Counted from the first letter of the stretch, positions 33,891 to 45,438 are shown. The stretch is 55,312 nt of DNA from Burkholderiaceae bacterium (GCA_024637155.1 JAGXFR010000047.1:1-55312), one strand, 5' to 3'. A program made the numbers and translations. Notes: a model not told the origin generated them from the sequence alone.

Positions 33891-34358
33891 ATGAACCGGA
33901 AAACGACCGACACCCTCGTGGGACTCTTCGTGGTGCTCGGCCTCGGCGCGCTGCTCTTTCTGTCGCTGAAGGCCGGCAATCTGGCGAGCTTCAGCTTCGC
34001 GCAGGGCTACGAGGTTCGCGCCCGCTTCGACAACATCGGCGGGCTCAAGGTGCGCGCCCCCGTGAAGAGCGCCGGGGTGGTCGTCGGGCGCGTGAGCGCG
34101 ATCGATTTCGACCTCAAGACCTATCGCGCCGACGTGACGATCGAACTCGACTCGCGCTATGTGTTCCCCAAGGACAGCTCGGCCAAGATTCTGACATCGG
34201 GTTTGCTCGGCGAGCAGTACCTCGGGCTGCAGGCGGGTGGCGACGTCGCCAACCTTGCCCAGGGCGATCGGATCACGCTGACGCAGTCCGCTGTGGTGCT
34301 CGAGAATCTGATCGGCCAGTTCCTCTATGGCAAGGCCGCCGAGGGAGGCACGCAATGA
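33891..34358 (+). CDS. mlaD: Phospholipid-binding MCE protein MlaD
   Basis: A 155-residue single-MCE-domain protein. An N-terminal transmembrane helix (about residues 9-25, LVGLFVVLGLGALLFLSL) anchors the periplasmic MCE domain (about 40-118) with YEVRARFDNIGGLKVRAPVKSAGV and ILTSGLLGEQYLGLQ. MlaD forms a hexameric ring with a central hydrophobic channel for lipids. Its C-terminal helix is short. The stop overlaps the mlaA ATG (ATGA). Confidence 0.95.
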   Translation: MNRKTTDTLVGLFVVLGLGALLFLSLKAGNLASFSFAQGYEVRARFDNIGGLKVRAPVKSAGVVVGRVSAIDFDLKTYRADVTIELDSRYVFPKDSSAKILTSGLLGEQYLGLQAGGDVANLAQGDRITLTQSAVVLENLIGQFLYGKAAEGGTQ

Positions 34359-35107
34359 GCAAGGGCGCGCAACCCGGGCGCGGGCGAGCGGCTGGAATCG
34401 CGGCGCTGATAGCGGCGATGCTCCTGGCAGGTGGCTGTGCGAACCTGCCATCGCCCAGTGACAGTGGCGGCGTGTTCAGCGCGCTCGGCCAGGTCGATCC
34501 GCTGGAGCGCTACAACCGCGCGATCTTCGGCTTCAACGAGGCGCTCGATCGAAGCATCGTGAAACCGGTCGCGCACGCTTACGAGGCGGTCATTCCCGAG
34601 CCCGGGCGGATGATGGTCGGCAATGTCTTCTCCAACATCGGCGATCTCTGGGTGTCGGCCAACAACCTGCTCCAGGGCCAGTGGCGCAGCAGCGCCTCCG
34701 ACCTGGGGCGCTTCCTGATCAACAGCACCTTCGGGCTGTTCGGCCTGGCCGACCTCGCCACGGATCTGGGCTTGCAGAAGAACTACACGGATCTCGGTCT
34801 GACGCTCGGGCGCTGGGGGGCGCTGCCGGGCCCGTACCTCGTGCTGCCGGTGTTCGGGCCCTCGAGCGTGCGCGACGGCGTCGGATTCGTGATCCAGTCC
34901 ACGGTCGATCCGGTGAACACGATTGACAGTCGCGGCCAGCGAAACAGCGCGATCGCCCTGCGCATCGTCGACGCACGCGCGTATTACCTGGGCACCGACA
35001 GCGTCATCGAGGGCGCCGCGCTGGACCGTTACCTCTTCGTGCGCGACAGCTACCTGCAGCGCCGCCGCTACCTCGTCCATGAAGGCAAGTCGCCCTATGG
35101 AGAGTGA
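34355..35107 (+). CDS. mlaA: Outer-membrane lipoprotein MlaA (VacJ)
   Basis: A 250-residue lipoprotein that removes phospholipid from the outer leaflet of the outer membrane. The signal peptide (about residues 10-28) ends in the lipobox LAGGC; the VacJ domain includes DPLERYNRAIFGFNEALDR, VGNVFSNIGDLWVSANNLLQG, FLINSTFGLFGLADLA and GPYLVLPVFGPSSVRDGVG. In E. coli mlaA is at a separate locus, but here it sits inside the operon between mlaD and mlaC, the usual betaproteobacterial arrangement. A GAGGGAGG ribosome binding site precedes the ATG. Confidence 0.95.
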   Translation: MSKGAQPGRGRAAGIAALIAAMLLAGGCANLPSPSDSGGVFSALGQVDPLERYNRAIFGFNEALDRSIVKPVAHAYEAVIPEPGRMMVGNVFSNIGDLWVSANNLLQGQWRSSASDLGRFLINSTFGLFGLADLATDLGLQKNYTDLGLTLGRWGALPGPYLVLPVFGPSSVRDGVGFVIQSTVDPVNTIDSRGQRNSAIALRIVDARAYYLGTDSVIEGAALDRYLFVRDSYLQRRRYLVHEGKSPYGE

Positions 35108-35194
35108 CGCGCCGCGCGCCGTGCGTCATCGCATCGTCGTCGCCAAACGTTGAAACATCCGTGGCAGCCGCCACGCAACCGGAACCGCCACCAA

Positions 35195-35836
35195 GTGAAC
35201 AAGCTCCTCGAAGTCCTCCAGACCAAACGCATGGGTGCCGTGCTCCTTGCCGGCCTGCTGGCGTTCGCCGCGCTGCTGCCAGCGGCGCGCGCGGAGGCGC
35301 CGGACGAACTGATCCGCAAGCTCAGCACCGATGTGATCGACAAGATCAAGGCGGACCGGGAAATCCAGGCGGGCAACTCGAAGCGCATTTCGGAATTCGT
35401 CGATGCGACGATCATGCCGAGCGTGAACTTCGAGCGCATGACCGCACTCGCCGTCGGGCGTGGGTGGCGGGAGGCGAACCCCGAGCAGCAGCGCCGGCTG
35501 GTGACCGAATTCCGGACGCTGCTGCTGCGCACCTATTCGGGCGCCCTCTCGCAGGTCCGGGATCAGAGCGTGCGCATGAAGCCGCTGCGTGCCGACCCGA
35601 CCGAGGGGGACGTGATCGTGCGCAGCGAAATCGTCGGCCGGCGCGGCCCTCCAATCCAGCTCGACTACCGGATGCAAAAGGCAGGCGACTCGTGGAAGAT
35701 CTATGACCTCAACGTCCTGGGAGTGTGGCTCGTCGAGACGTATCGGAACCAGTTCTCGCAGGAGATCAATGCCCACGGGCTCGACGGTCTCATCCAGAGC
35801 CTGACCGAGAAGAACCGGCAGTTTGCGCAGGGCTAG
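35195..35836 (+). CDS. mlaC: Periplasmic phospholipid carrier MlaC
   Basis: A 213-residue shuttle that carries phospholipid between MlaA and MlaFEDB. The signal peptide (MGAVLLAGLLAFAALLPAARA, ending near residue 33) is followed by the MlaC/Ttg2D fold: SEFVDATIMPSVNFERMTALAVG, QQRRLVTEFRTLLLRTYS and the late DLNVLGVWLVETYRNQF. The start is uncertain. I chose the GTG at 35195 since it gives a signal peptide of normal length; a TTG at 35150 and an ATG at 35231 are alternatives, none with a strong ribosome binding site. Confidence 0.88.
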   Translation: MNKLLEVLQTKRMGAVLLAGLLAFAALLPAARAEAPDELIRKLSTDVIDKIKADREIQAGNSKRISEFVDATIMPSVNFERMTALAVGRGWREANPEQQRRLVTEFRTLLLRTYSGALSQVRDQSVRMKPLRADPTEGDVIVRSEIVGRRGPPIQLDYRMQKAGDSWKIYDLNVLGVWLVETYRNQFSQEINAHGLDGLIQSLTEKNRQFAQG

Positions 35837-35858
35837 GGCGGGGGACCGGGGCGTGCCC

Positions 35859-36164
35859 ATGACTTCCCCGGCCGGGATGCCGGATGCCGAGAAGCTCGCC
35901 AGTCGGCCGGCGCGGCTGGGCTTCGCAGAGGCCGATTCTTTTCTGGCGGCATATCGGGCGCGCCTGGCCGGCGGCGCCGGAACGACCGATCTCGCCGCGC
36001 TGGACCTGTTCGACTCGGCCGGTGTCGCGGCGCTCGTCGCCGCGGCCCGCAGCGCGGCGGGGAACACGCCACCCGTCGCGGCGCGCTTCGAGAATCCCCC
36101 GGCCCAGCTGCGCGCGCTGGCCGATCTCTACGGAGTCGCTGAACTGCTCTTCGGCGCGCGCTGA
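35859..36164 (+). CDS. mlaB: STAS-domain accessory protein MlaB
   Basis: A 101-residue single STAS domain, the cytoplasmic subunit that binds MlaF and is required for assembly and activity of the transporter. The key loop is LAALDLFDSAGVAALVAAARSA, equivalent to the conserved Asp-Ser-Ser-Gly region with the contact Ser kept. The first 20 residues are unconserved. Start is the ATG at 35859 (GGGG-rich ribosome binding site); an earlier in-frame start at 35823 would overlap the end of mlaC. Confidence 0.85.
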   Translation: MTSPAGMPDAEKLASRPARLGFAEADSFLAAYRARLAGGAGTTDLAALDLFDSAGVAALVAAARSAAGNTPPVAARFENPPAQLRALADLYGVAELLFGAR

Positions 36165-36197
36165 TCCCGCGCGCCCGGTTCGCGAAGACGCCCCCTC

Positions 36198-37103
36198 ATG
36201 TCCATCGCAATCGACCTGCGCGCGCTCACCAAGCACTACGGCACGGTCCGCGCGCTCCATGACGTCACGCTGCAGGTGCGCGAAGGGGAGTTCTTCGGTC
36301 TCCTTGGCCCCAACGGGGCCGGCAAGACCACCCTGATCTCGATCGTCGCCGGACTCTCGCGCGCCACCTCCGGCGAGGCCCGGGTGATGGGTTTCGATGT
36401 GGTCCGCGACTATCGCGCCGCGCGCCGCGCGCTCGGGGTGGTGCCGCAGGAACTCGTCTTCGACCCTTTCTTCACGGTGCGCGAGACGCTGCGGATCACT
36501 TCTGGCTACTACGGGATCGCGCGCAACGACGACTGGATCGACGAGATCCTCGCCAACCTCGACCTGAGCGCGAAGGCCGACGCGAACATGCGCACGCTCT
36601 CGGGCGGGATGAAGCGCCGGGTGCTGGTCGCCCAGGCGCTCGTGCACCGGCCGCCGGTGATCGTCCTCGACGAGCCCACGGCGGGCGTCGACGTGGAACT
36701 GCGCCAGGCGCTGTGGCGTTTCGTGCGCCGGCTCAATCGCGCGGGACACACCATCGTGCTCACCACCCACTATCTCGAGGAGGCACAGGAACTCTGTGAG
36801 CGCGTCGCGATGCTCAAGGATGGCGGCGTCGTCGCGCTTGAACCGACCGCTGACCTGATCCGCCGTTTTGCGCGGGGCATGCTGGTGCTGCGGCTCTCCG
36901 GCGCACCGCTGCCGCCCGCGCTCGAGGCGCGTCGTGTCGCGCACCCGATGGCCGATCGGGTCGCGCTGCCGCTCGAGCGCTACCAGGAGCTCGAGGGCAC
37001 GCTTGCCGAACTGCGCGAGGCAGGCTGCCGGATCGAGGAACTCGAGGTCCAGCATACGGACCTGGAGGATGTCTTCGTGCGCGTCATGCGGGGGGAATCA
37101 TGA
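36198..37103 (+). CDS. yadG: ABC-2 type transporter ATPase, YadG-like
   Basis: A 301-residue ATPase. Walker A GPNGAGKTT near residues 38-46, Q-loop VVPQELVFDPFFTV, signature LSGGMKRRVLVAQAL, Walker B VIVLDEPTAGVD and switch His LTTHYLEEA are present; a 70-residue C-terminal domain (LEVQHTDLEDVFVRVM) is typical of ABC-2/DrrA-like ATPases. It pairs with the permease immediately downstream (overlap ATGA). The YadGH pair is conserved after mla in Betaproteobacteria; the substrate is unknown. Confidence 0.9.
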   Translation: MSIAIDLRALTKHYGTVRALHDVTLQVREGEFFGLLGPNGAGKTTLISIVAGLSRATSGEARVMGFDVVRDYRAARRALGVVPQELVFDPFFTVRETLRITSGYYGIARNDDWIDEILANLDLSAKADANMRTLSGGMKRRVLVAQALVHRPPVIVLDEPTAGVDVELRQALWRFVRRLNRAGHTIVLTTHYLEEAQELCERVAMLKDGGVVALEPTADLIRRFARGMLVLRLSGAPLPPALEARRVAHPMADRVALPLERYQELEGTLAELREAGCRIEELEVQHTDLEDVFVRVMRGES

Positions 37104-37858
37104 CGCGCGGCTTCGTGACTCTGCTGAACAAGGAGATGCTGCGCTTCTTCAAAGTGGGGGTGCAGACGATCGCGGCACCCGTCCTCACCGCTGCGCTCTA
37201 TCTGCTGATTTTCTCGCATGTCCTCGCGGATCGGGTGACCGTATTCGAAGGCGTTCGCTACACCTCGTTCCTGATCCCCGGCCTGGTCATGATGTCGGTG
37301 CTGCAGAACGCCTTCGCGAACAGTTCCTCGTCGATGATCCAGAGCAAGATCACCGGGAACATCGTCTTCGTCCTGCTGCCCCCGCTTTCGCACCTGGAGA
37401 TCTTCTTCGCCTACGTTCTCGCCTCGATGGTGCGCGGCCTCACGGTCGGATCGGGCGTGTTTCTGTTCACGGCCTGGTTCGCGGATCTGAGCTTCGCGGC
37501 CCCGGCCTGGATCGCCGTTTTCGCGCTTCTGGGCAGCGCCATTCTCGGTACAATGGGCCTGGTCGTCGGAATCTGGGCCGAGAAGTTCGACCAGATCGCC
37601 GTCTTTCAGAACTTCATCATCATGCCGATGACCTTCCTGTCGGGTGTGTTCTACTCGGTGACGTCGCTCCCGGCCATCTGGCAGACCCTCTCGCACCTGA
37701 ACCCGTTCTTCTACATGGTCGACGGTTTCAGATACGGGTTCTTCGGCGTTTCCGACGTCTCGCCGTGGACGAGCCTGGCGGTGGTCTGCGCGGCGCTCGT
37801 CGTCACGGCCGCGTTCACGCTGCGCCTGCTCACCAGCGGCTACAAGTTGCGCTATTGA
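37100..37858 (+). CDS. yadH: ABC-2 type transporter permease, YadH-like
   Basis: A 252-residue permease with six hydrophobic helices and the ABC-2 membrane signature: YTSFLIPGLVMMSVLQNAFANSS around residues 54-76 and FIIMPMTFLSGVFYSVTSLP about 172-191, then HLNPFFYMVDGFRYGFFG. It forms an exporter with the ATPase upstream. Context beside Mla, BolA and MurA suggests an envelope component as cargo, but this is inference. Confidence 0.9.
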   Translation: MTRGFVTLLNKEMLRFFKVGVQTIAAPVLTAALYLLIFSHVLADRVTVFEGVRYTSFLIPGLVMMSVLQNAFANSSSSMIQSKITGNIVFVLLPPLSHLEIFFAYVLASMVRGLTVGSGVFLFTAWFADLSFAAPAWIAVFALLGSAILGTMGLVVGIWAEKFDQIAVFQNFIIMPMTFLSGVFYSVTSLPAIWQTLSHLNPFFYMVDGFRYGFFGVSDVSPWTSLAVVCAALVVTAAFTLRLLTSGYKLRY

Positions 37859-37875
37859 AAGGAAGCTTTGCACCC

Positions 37876-38118
37876 ATGGTCAGTCCGGATGACGTACGCC
37901 GCTATATCGCAGACGCGCTCGCCTGCGAACACCTCGAAGTGCAGGGAGATGGCCAGCACTTCGAGGCGACAATCGTCAGCGCGCTGTTCGAGGGGAAGAG
38001 ACCGGTGGCTCGCCACCAGCTCGTGTACGCGGCCCTGGGCGAACGGATGCGCGAGGAAATCCACGCGCTGTCGATGAAGACGCTCACGCCGGCCGAGTAC
38101 GCCGAGCGCGGCAGTTGA
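37876..38118 (+). CDS. ibaG: BolA family protein (IbaG-like)
   Basis: An 80-residue BolA-fold protein. It has the IbaG-type N-terminus (MVSPDDVRRYIADALACEHL), the loop with a conserved His (GDGQHFEATIVSALFEGK) and RHQLVYAALGERM, the helix with the second conserved His. BolA proteins pair with monothiol glutaredoxins to hold a 2Fe-2S cluster; IbaG is linked to acid stress and envelope homeostasis. It lies 17 bases after yadH and 47 before murA, a conserved neighbourhood in Proteobacteria. Confidence 0.9.
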   Translation: MVSPDDVRRYIADALACEHLEVQGDGQHFEATIVSALFEGKRPVARHQLVYAALGERMREEIHALSMKTLTPAEYAERGS

Positions 38119-38150
38119 GGCGGTCCGGCACCGCCCGGAGCGCGGGATAA

Positions 38151-39416
<1,266 letters not shown>

Positions 39417-39465
39417 GCCGGTACGGGGAACGCGTCAGGACACCAGGAACGTTGCAAGGATCGAC

Positions 39466-40122
39466 ATGATCACGCTGGCTCTCTCCAAGGGGCGGATTTT
39501 CGATGAGACGCTCCCGCTGCTCGCGGCGGCAGGGATCGCGGTCGACGCCGCGCTGAGCGATTCCCGCAAGCTGATCCTGCCGACCGGGGATCCGGAGCTG
39601 CGGCTCATCATCGTGCGCGCCAGCGATGTCCCGACCTACGTCCAGTATGGTGCCGCCGACCTCGGCGTGGCCGGCAAGGACGTGCTCATCGAGCACGGCG
39701 GCGAGGGCCTCTATCAACCGATCGACCTGGGGATCGGCCGCTGCCGGATCTGCGTGGCAGCGCGGCGCGGTTTCGACTACGCGAGCGCCGTGCGGCGCGG
39801 CGCCCGGCTGCGCATCGCCACCAAATACCTGCGGATGGCCAGCGAGCACTTCGCCGCCAAGGGCATGCACGTGGACCTGATCAAGCTCTACGGTTCGATG
39901 GAGCTCGGCCCGCTGGTGGGGCTCTCCGACGCGATCGTGGATCTGGTGAGCACCGGCGACACGCTGCGGGCGAACGACCTCGTGGAAGTCGAGGAAATTC
40001 GCACGATCTCCTCGCGCCTGATCGTCAACCAGGCCGCATTGAAGACCAAGGCGTCGCAGATTCAGCCGCTGCTCGAGCGCTTTGCCGCCATCGGCGGCGT
40101 CAGCGCGGCGGCGACGCCGTGA
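39466..40122 (+). CDS. hisG: ATP phosphoribosyltransferase, short form
   Basis: A 218-residue short HisG, catalysing the first step of histidine synthesis (PRPP plus ATP). [16 protein letters not shown] starts the fold, [15 protein letters not shown] is the second lobe and the PRPP loop is [14 protein letters not shown]. Because it lacks the C-terminal regulatory ACT-like domain, it should require HisZ, which is not in this window. AAGGA lies just upstream of the ATG. Its stop overlaps the next start (GTGA). Confidence 0.96.
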   Translation: MITLALSKGRIFDETLPLLAAAGIAVDAALSDSRKLILPTGDPELRLIIVRASDVPTYVQYGAADLGVAGKDVLIEHGGEGLYQPIDLGIGRCRICVAARRGFDYASAVRRGARLRIATKYLRMASEHFAAKGMHVDLIKLYGSMELGPLVGLSDAIVDLVSTGDTLRANDLVEVEEIRTISSRLIVNQAALKTKASQIQPLLERFAAIGGVSAAATP

Positions 40123-42566
40123 ACCGCGCGCCGGTCATCCGCCGGCTCGATTCGACGGCGAGCGGTTTCGCAGCGCAGTTGCGCGCTTTGCTCGCCTTCG
40201 CGCCGGGGCAGGACGAACAGATCGAACGCACGGTTGCCGTGATCATCGCCGATGTGCGCGACCGGGGCGATGCTGCGCTCCTGGAGTACACGCGCCGCTT
40301 CGATCGGATCGACGTCTCGGAAGCCGCGGCGCTGGAGATCCCGTCTGCGGCGCTGCACGGTGCGCTCGAGGCGCTCGCTCCCGAGCGCCGCGCCGCGCTG
40401 GAGGCGGCAGCGGAGCGGGTCCGCGCGTACCACGAGCGCCAGCGCGCCGAATCGTGGTCATACGAGGAATCCGACGGCACGCGGCTCGGGCAGCGCATCA
40501 CCGCGCTCGACCGGGTCGGCCTGTACGTGCCGGGCGGGCGCGCCGCGTATCCGTCGTCGGTGTTGATGAATGCGATTCCGGCGCGGGTCGCGGGGGTCGG
40601 CGAGATCATCATGGTCGTGCCCACGCCCGACGGTGTGCGCAACCCGACGGTGCTCGCGGCGGCGGCGATCGCCGGCGTGGATCGGGTTTTTGCCGTCGGC
40701 GGCGCCCAGGCCATCGCGGCGCTGGCCTACGGCACGGCGACGGTGCCCGGGGTGGACAAGATCGTCGGACCGGGCAACGCCTATGTGGCCGAGGCCAAGC
40801 GCCGGGTGTTCGGCAAGGTCGGGATCGACATGATCGCGGGGCCCAGCGAGATCGTCGTGATCTGCGACGGGAGCACGCCGCCGGACTGGGTCGCGATGGA
40901 CATGTTCGCGCAGGCCGAACATGACGAGCTGGCCCAGGCCATCCTGCTCTCGCCCGACGCGGCTTTCCTCGACGCGGTCGCGGATTCCATCGCGAAGCTG
41001 ATCGGGCAGATGCCGCGGCGCGAGGTGATCGAGCGCTCGCTGAGCGATCGCGGCGCGCTGGTGCGCGTGCGCGACATGGAAGAGGCGTGCGCGATCGCCA
41101 GCGATATCGCCCCCGAGCACCTCGAGATCTCCGCGCAGGATCCGCAGCGCTGGGGCGAGCGGGTGCGCCACGCCGGCGCAATCTTTCTCGGCGCCTTTTC
41201 CTCGGAATCGCTCGGCGACTACTGCGCCGGCCCGAATCATGTGCTCCCGACGATGCGCACCGCGCGTTTCTCGTCGCCGCTCGGGGTCTACGATTTCCAG
41301 AAGCGCACCAGCATGATCGAGGTGTCGCGTGCGGGGGCCCGGACCCTGGGCAGGGTGGCCGCCGCGCTCGCGCGCGCCGAGGGACTCGAGGCACATGCGC
41401 GCAGTGCCGAACTGCGTCTCGGCGACGATGCCCCGGTGGCGGCTCCGGCGCATGCCCGCACGGCAACCCCGGCAGACGTGTTTCGCCCCGAAATCCTCGC
41501 GATGCACGCCTATCCGGTCGCCGACGCGCACGGCCTGGTCAAGCTCGATGCGATGGAGAATCCGTATCGCCTGCCGGAGGAACTGCGCGCCGCGCTCGGC
41601 GAGCGGCTCGCCCAGGTCGCCATCAACCGCTATCCGGTGCCCTCGTACCGCGCGCTCAAGGCGGCGATCTGCGCGCAACTGGGCGTTCCGGCCGGTTATG
41701 ACGTGGTCGTGGGCAACGGGTCCGACGAACTGATCGCAATGCTCTCGCTGGCGACCGCGCGGCCGGGCGCGGTGGTGCTCTCGCCCTGGCCCTCGTTCGT
41801 GATGTACGAGATCGGCGCCCGGCTTGTCGGCAGCCGCTTCGTGGGCGTCGCGCTCAAGCCCGACTTCACGCTCGACCTCGCAGCGATGCTCGCGGCGATC
41901 GAACGCGAGCGCCCCGCGCTCATCTATCTCGCCTACCCCAACAACCCCACGGGCAACTGCCATGACACCGCGGCGATCGAGGCCATCCTCGCCGCCGCGC
42001 CGGGACTGGTCGTGCTCGACGAGGCCTATCAGCCCTTTGCGCTCGACACCTGGATGCCGCGTCTCCCGGAGTTCCCGCAGCTCGCGGTGCTGCGCACGGT
42101 CTCCAAGCTCGGGTTGGCAGGATTGCGCGTGGGATACCTCAGCGCGGCAGAGCCATGGCTCGCCGAACTCGAGAAGGTGCGCCCGCCCTACAACATCGGC
42201 TCGCTGAGCGAGGCGGCGGCGCTCTTCGCGCTCGAAAACCTGGCGGTCTTCGAGCAGCAGGCGGCGCAACTGCGCGCGGCGCGCGCCACGCTGGCCGCGG
42301 AACTCGCGGCGCTGCCCGGGGTCGAGTTGTTTCCCTCGCGGGCGAATTTCCTGCTGGTGCGGGTGGCCGACGGTCCGGCAACCGCACGGGGACTGCGTGA
42401 ACGCGGGGTGCTGATCCGCGACGTCGGTAGAATGCATCCATTGTTGCAGAACTGCCTGCGCGTGACGGTGAGCGACGCGCAGGAAAATGCGACGCTGGTG
42501 GCCGCGCTGCGCGAAACGCTGCGCGCCAGCGGCACCAGAGCGGGAGAGGGAGCGGAACATGCGTAG
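40119..42566 (+). CDS. hisD-hisC: Histidinol dehydrogenase-histidinol-phosphate aminotransferase fusion
   Basis: One uninterrupted 815-codon frame encodes two enzymes. Residues 1 to about 434 are HisD, with [19 protein letters not shown] near 222-240, zinc-site QAEHDELAQ near 265-273 and the catalytic Glu-His in [10 protein letters not shown] linker of about 20 residues rich in Ala, Pro and Asp follows. From about residue 455 ([12 protein letters not shown]) to the end is HisC, a fold-type I PLP enzyme with [21 protein letters not shown] and the PLP Lys663 in [13 protein letters not shown]. HisD makes histidine from histidinol; HisC transaminates imidazoleacetol phosphate. No ribosome binding site or stop occurs at the junction. 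The GTG start overlaps hisG. Confidence 0.93.
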   Translation: MNRAPVIRRLDSTASGFAAQLRALLAFAPGQDEQIERTVAVIIADVRDRGDAALLEYTRRFDRIDVSEAAALEIPSAALHGALEALAPERRAALEAAAERVRAYHERQRAESWSYEESDGTRLGQRITALDRVGLYVPGGRAAYPSSVLMNAIPARVAGVGEIIMVVPTPDGVRNPTVLAAAAIAGVDRVFAVGGAQAIAALAYGTATVPGVDKIVGPGNAYVAEAKRRVFGKVGIDMIAGPSEIVVICDGSTPPDWVAMDMFAQAEHDELAQAILLSPDAAFLDAVADSIAKLIGQMPRREVIERSLSDRGALVRVRDMEEACAIASDIAPEHLEISAQDPQRWGERVRHAGAIFLGAFSSESLGDYCAGPNHVLPTMRTARFSSPLGVYDFQKRTSMIEVSRAGARTLGRVAAALARAEGLEAHARSAELRLGDDAPVAAPAHARTATPADVFRPEILAMHAYPVADAHGLVKLDAMENPYRLPEELRAALGERLAQVAINRYPVPSYRALKAAICAQLGVPAGYDVVVGNGSDELIAMLSLATARPGAVVLSPWPSFVMYEIGARLVGSRFVGVALKPDFTLDLAAMLAAIERERPALIYLAYPNNPTGNCHDTAAIEAILAAAPGLVVLDEAYQPFALDTWMPRLPEFPQLAVLRTVSKLGLAGLRVGYLSAAEPWLAELEKVRPPYNIGSLSEAAALFALENLAVFEQQAAQLRAARATLAAELAALPGVELFPSRANFLLVRVADGPATARGLRERGVLIRDVGRMHPLLQNCLRVTVSDAQENATLVAALRETLRASGTRAGEGAEHA

Positions 42567-43146
42567 CGCGGAAGTCGTACGGAACACTGCGGAAACGCGG
42601 ATTCGGGTGCGGATCGATCTCGACGGCACGGGCCGCCAGCAGCTGGCCACCGGTGTGCCCTTTCTCGATCACATGCTCGATCAGCTGGCTCGCCACGGCC
42701 TCGTCGATCTGGAGGTGAGCGCGGAGGGGGACCTGCACATCGACGGGCACCATACCGTCGAGGACATCGGGATCACGCTCGGACAGGCGGTCGCGAAGGC
42801 GATCGGCGACAAGCGCGGCATCCGGCGTTACGGCCACGCCTACGTGCCGCTCGACGAGGCGCTCTCGCGCGTGGTGATCGATTTTTCGGGACGGCCCGGT
42901 CTGGAGTGGCACGTCGAGTTCGCACGCGACATGATCGGTGCCTTCGAGGTGGACCTCACGCACGAGTTCTTCCAGGGTTTCGTCAACCACGCCAACGTGA
43001 CGCTGCATGTCGACAACCTGCGCGGCACCAACGCGCATCACCAGTGCGAAACGGTGTTCAAGGCCTTCGCGCGCGCACTGCGCATGGCCGTCGAAGTCGA
43101 TCCGCGCCGCGGCGAGGAAATTCCGTCGACCAAGGGGAGTCTTTGA
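42559..43146 (+). CDS. hisB: Imidazoleglycerol-phosphate dehydratase
   Basis: A 195-residue monofunctional HisB that dehydrates imidazoleglycerol phosphate using two Mn ions. Metal and substrate motifs: [42 protein letters not shown] and [19 protein letters not shown]. The ATG at 42559 overlaps the last codons of the fusion gene; GGGAGAGGGAG lies upstream. There is no N-terminal histidinol-phosphatase domain, so the phosphatase is encoded elsewhere. Confidence 0.96.
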   Translation: MRSAEVVRNTAETRIRVRIDLDGTGRQQLATGVPFLDHMLDQLARHGLVDLEVSAEGDLHIDGHHTVEDIGITLGQAVAKAIGDKRGIRRYGHAYVPLDEALSRVVIDFSGRPGLEWHVEFARDMIGAFEVDLTHEFFQGFVNHANVTLHVDNLRGTNAHHQCETVFKAFARALRMAVEVDPRRGEEIPSTKGSL

Positions 43147-43216
43147 TCCGGCAGGTTCCGCAGACTCTCCCCGCGCAACGGGCGGGTGCGCAACGGCTGC
43201 CGGTGCCGGAGCCGCG

Positions 43217-43858
43217 TTGAGCACCATCGTCGTCGTGGATTATGGAATGGGCAACCTGCGCTCGGTCGCCCAGGCGCTGGCGCATGTCGCCCCGCGCGCC
43301 CGCGTCGAGGTCAGCGGCGAGGCGGCGCACATCGATGCGGCCGACCGGGTGGTGTTTCCGGGGCAGGGCGCGATGCCCGATTGCATGCGCAACCTGGAAG
43401 CAGCCGGCCTGCGCGAAGCGATCCTGCGGGCTGCGGAGACGAAGCCGTTTTTCGGCGTCTGCGTGGGCGAGCAGATGCTCTTCGAGCGCAGCGCCGAGGG
43501 TCCGACCCCGGGACTCGGCGTGTTCGCGGGCCAGGTCGTGCGCTTTCCGGCCGAGGCGATGGTGTGTGCCGACGGCAGTCGCCTGAAGGTGCCGCACATG
43601 GGATGGAACCCCGTCGCGCAGGTGCGCGCGCATGCGCTGTGGGACGGCATCGCGGACGGCGCGCATTTCTACTTCGTGCACAGCTACTACGCGGTACCCG
43701 CGGACCGCTCGGCGCTGAGTGTCGGCGAAGCCGAACATGGCGTACGCTTTACGTGCGCGGTGGCGAGGGATAATATTTTTGCGACCCAGTTTCACCCGGA
43801 GAAGAGCGCCGCGGACGGGTTGCGACTTTACGAAAACTTCTGCAGCTGGAATCCGTAG
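43217..43858 (+). CDS. hisH: Imidazole glycerol phosphate synthase glutaminase subunit HisH
   Basis: A 213-residue class I glutamine amidotransferase that makes ammonia for HisF. The N-terminus [18 protein letters not shown], the nucleophile Cys in [11 protein letters not shown] near residue 82 and the His-Glu of the triad in TQFHPEKS near 195 are intact. The start is a TTG at 43217 with GGAG 5 bases upstream; no ATG or GTG fits the conserved N-terminus. It is separated from hisB by 70 bases. Confidence 0.94.
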   Translation: MSTIVVVDYGMGNLRSVAQALAHVAPRARVEVSGEAAHIDAADRVVFPGQGAMPDCMRNLEAAGLREAILRAAETKPFFGVCVGEQMLFERSAEGPTPGLGVFAGQVVRFPAEAMVCADGSRLKVPHMGWNPVAQVRAHALWDGIADGAHFYFVHSYYAVPADRSALSVGEAEHGVRFTCAVARDNIFATQFHPEKSAADGLRLYENFCSWNP

Positions 43859-43912
43859 CTGCCCCGTGACCTCGGGTCTCCCCCATTTCCCCTGACGGCT
43901 CCACCCAAAAAA

Positions 43913-44653
43913 ATGCTGCTCATTCCCGCCATCGACCTCAAGGACGGCCACTGCGTTCGCCTGAAGCAGGGCGACATGACCGACTCAACGACCTTTTCCG
44001 AGGATCCTGCGCAGATGGCCCGCCGCTGGGTCGACGCCGGCGCCCGCCGGCTGCATCTGGTCGACCTGAACGGAGCCTTCGCCGGCAAACCGCGCAACGG
44101 CGCGGCGATCAAGGCGATCGTCGAGGAGGTGGGCAACCAGATTCCCGTGCAGCTGGGCGGCGGAATTCGCGACCTCGACACGATCGAGCGCTACCTGGAC
44201 GAGGGCCTCTCCTACGTCATCATCGGGACGGCCGCGGTCAAGAGCCCCGGCTTCCTGCACGACGCGTGCAATGCCTTCCCCGGCCAGATCATCGTCGGTC
44301 TCGACGCGCGCGACGGGAAAGTGGCCACCGATGGCTGGAGCAAGCTCACCGGCCACGACGTGCTGGACCTGGCGCGCAAGTTCGAGGGCTACGGGATCGA
44401 GGCCGTGATCTACACTGATATCGGTCGCGACGGAATGCTCTCGGGCGTCAACGTCGAGGCGACGCGCCGGCTGGCCAGCGAACTGCGCGTTCCGGTCTTC
44501 GCCTCGGGTGGCATCGCGAGCCTCGCGGACATCGAACAGCTTTGCGAAATTGCCTCGGACGGTGTCGCGGGGGCGATTCTCGGGCGCGCGATCTACGAGG
44601 GGCAGCTTGATTTTGCCGCCGCCCAGGAACGCGCCGACGAGCTCGCGGACTGA
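43913..44653 (+). CDS. hisA: ProFAR isomerase HisA
   Basis: A 246-residue TIM barrel isomerising the ProFAR aminoaldose to the ketose PRFAR. The catalytic Asp8-type residue is in [19 protein letters not shown], the second Asp in YTDIGRDGM; phosphate loops GGGIR and FASGGIAS mark the half-barrel repeat. The ATG at 43913 lies after an A-run; ribosome binding site is weak. HisF follows by 2 bases. Confidence 0.96.
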   Translation: MLLIPAIDLKDGHCVRLKQGDMTDSTTFSEDPAQMARRWVDAGARRLHLVDLNGAFAGKPRNGAAIKAIVEEVGNQIPVQLGGGIRDLDTIERYLDEGLSYVIIGTAAVKSPGFLHDACNAFPGQIIVGLDARDGKVATDGWSKLTGHDVLDLARKFEGYGIEAVIYTDIGRDGMLSGVNVEATRRLASELRVPVFASGGIASLADIEQLCEIASDGVAGAILGRAIYEGQLDFAAAQERADELAD

Positions 44654-44655
44654 TC

Positions 44656-45438
44656 GTGCTCACCAAGCGGATCATTCCGTGCCTCGACGTCACCGCCGGG
44701 CGCGTCGTCAAGGGAGTGAACTTCGTCGCGTTGCGCGACGCCGGCGATCCGGTGGAGATTGCGCGGCGCTATGACGAGCAGGGCGCCGACGAGCTGACCT
44801 TCCTGGACATCACGGCCTCGAGCGACGAACGCGACATGATCCTGCACGTGATCGAAGCCGTCGCCGAACAGGTTTTCATCCCGCTTACGGTCGGCGGCGG
44901 TGTGCGCGCCGTGGACGACGTGCGCCGACTGCTCAACGCGGGCGCCGACAAGGTCTCGATCAACACGGCGGGTATCCTGGACCCGCGGCTGCTTGCCGAC
45001 GCTGCGGCGCATTACGGCTCGCAGTGCATCGTCTGCGCGATCGACGCCAAGGCGAGCGGGCCCGGGAGCTGGCAGGTATTCACCCATGGCGGGCGGCGGC
45101 CAACCGGACTCGACGTCCTCGAGTGGGCGCGCCGCGTCGAGCAGCTGGGAGCCGGGGAAATCCTGCTCACCAGCATGGACCGCGATGGCACGCGCGCCGG
45201 TTTCGACCTCGCGCTCACGCGGGCGGTCAGCGACGCGGTCTCGATTCCGGTCATCGCATCCGGCGGAGTCGGCACGCTGGAGCACCTGGCGGAGGGCGTG
45301 ACCGAAGGGCGCGCCGACGCGGTGCTCGCGGCGAGCATCTTTCACTTCGGGGAGTTCAGCGTCGCGCAGGCGAAAGCCCTGATGGCCGAGCGCGGCATCC
45401 CGGTGCGCCTGGTCGACACCGTGCGGCGGGCGCCGTGA
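44656..45438 (+). CDS. hisF: Imidazole glycerol phosphate synthase cyclase subunit HisF
   Basis: A 260-residue TIM barrel that uses ammonia from HisH to form imidazoleglycerol phosphate and AICAR. Catalytic Asp residues are in [14 protein letters not shown] (near residue 10) and TSMDRDGT (near 175-180); phosphate loops [10 protein letters not shown] and ASGGVG are present. Start is a GTG at 44656, two bases after the hisA stop. Its TGA overlaps the GTG of hisI. Confidence 0.96.
   Translation: MLTKRIIPCLDVTAGRVVKGVNFVALRDAGDPVEIARRYDEQGADELTFLDITASSDERDMILHVIEAVAEQVFIPLTVGGGVRAVDDVRRLLNAGADKVSINTAGILDPRLLADAAAHYGSQCIVCAIDAKASGPGSWQVFTHGGRRPTGLDVLEWARRVEQLGAGEILLTSMDRDGTRAGFDLALTRAVSDAVSIPVIASGGVGTLEHLAEGVTEGRADAVLAASIFHFGEFSVAQAKALMAERGIPVRLVDTVRRAP

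Noticed and set aside
40458..42650. A 730-codon minus-strand frame opposite hisD-hisC
   Set aside because: Antisense shadow of a GC-rich gene, with no domain and no ribosome binding site.
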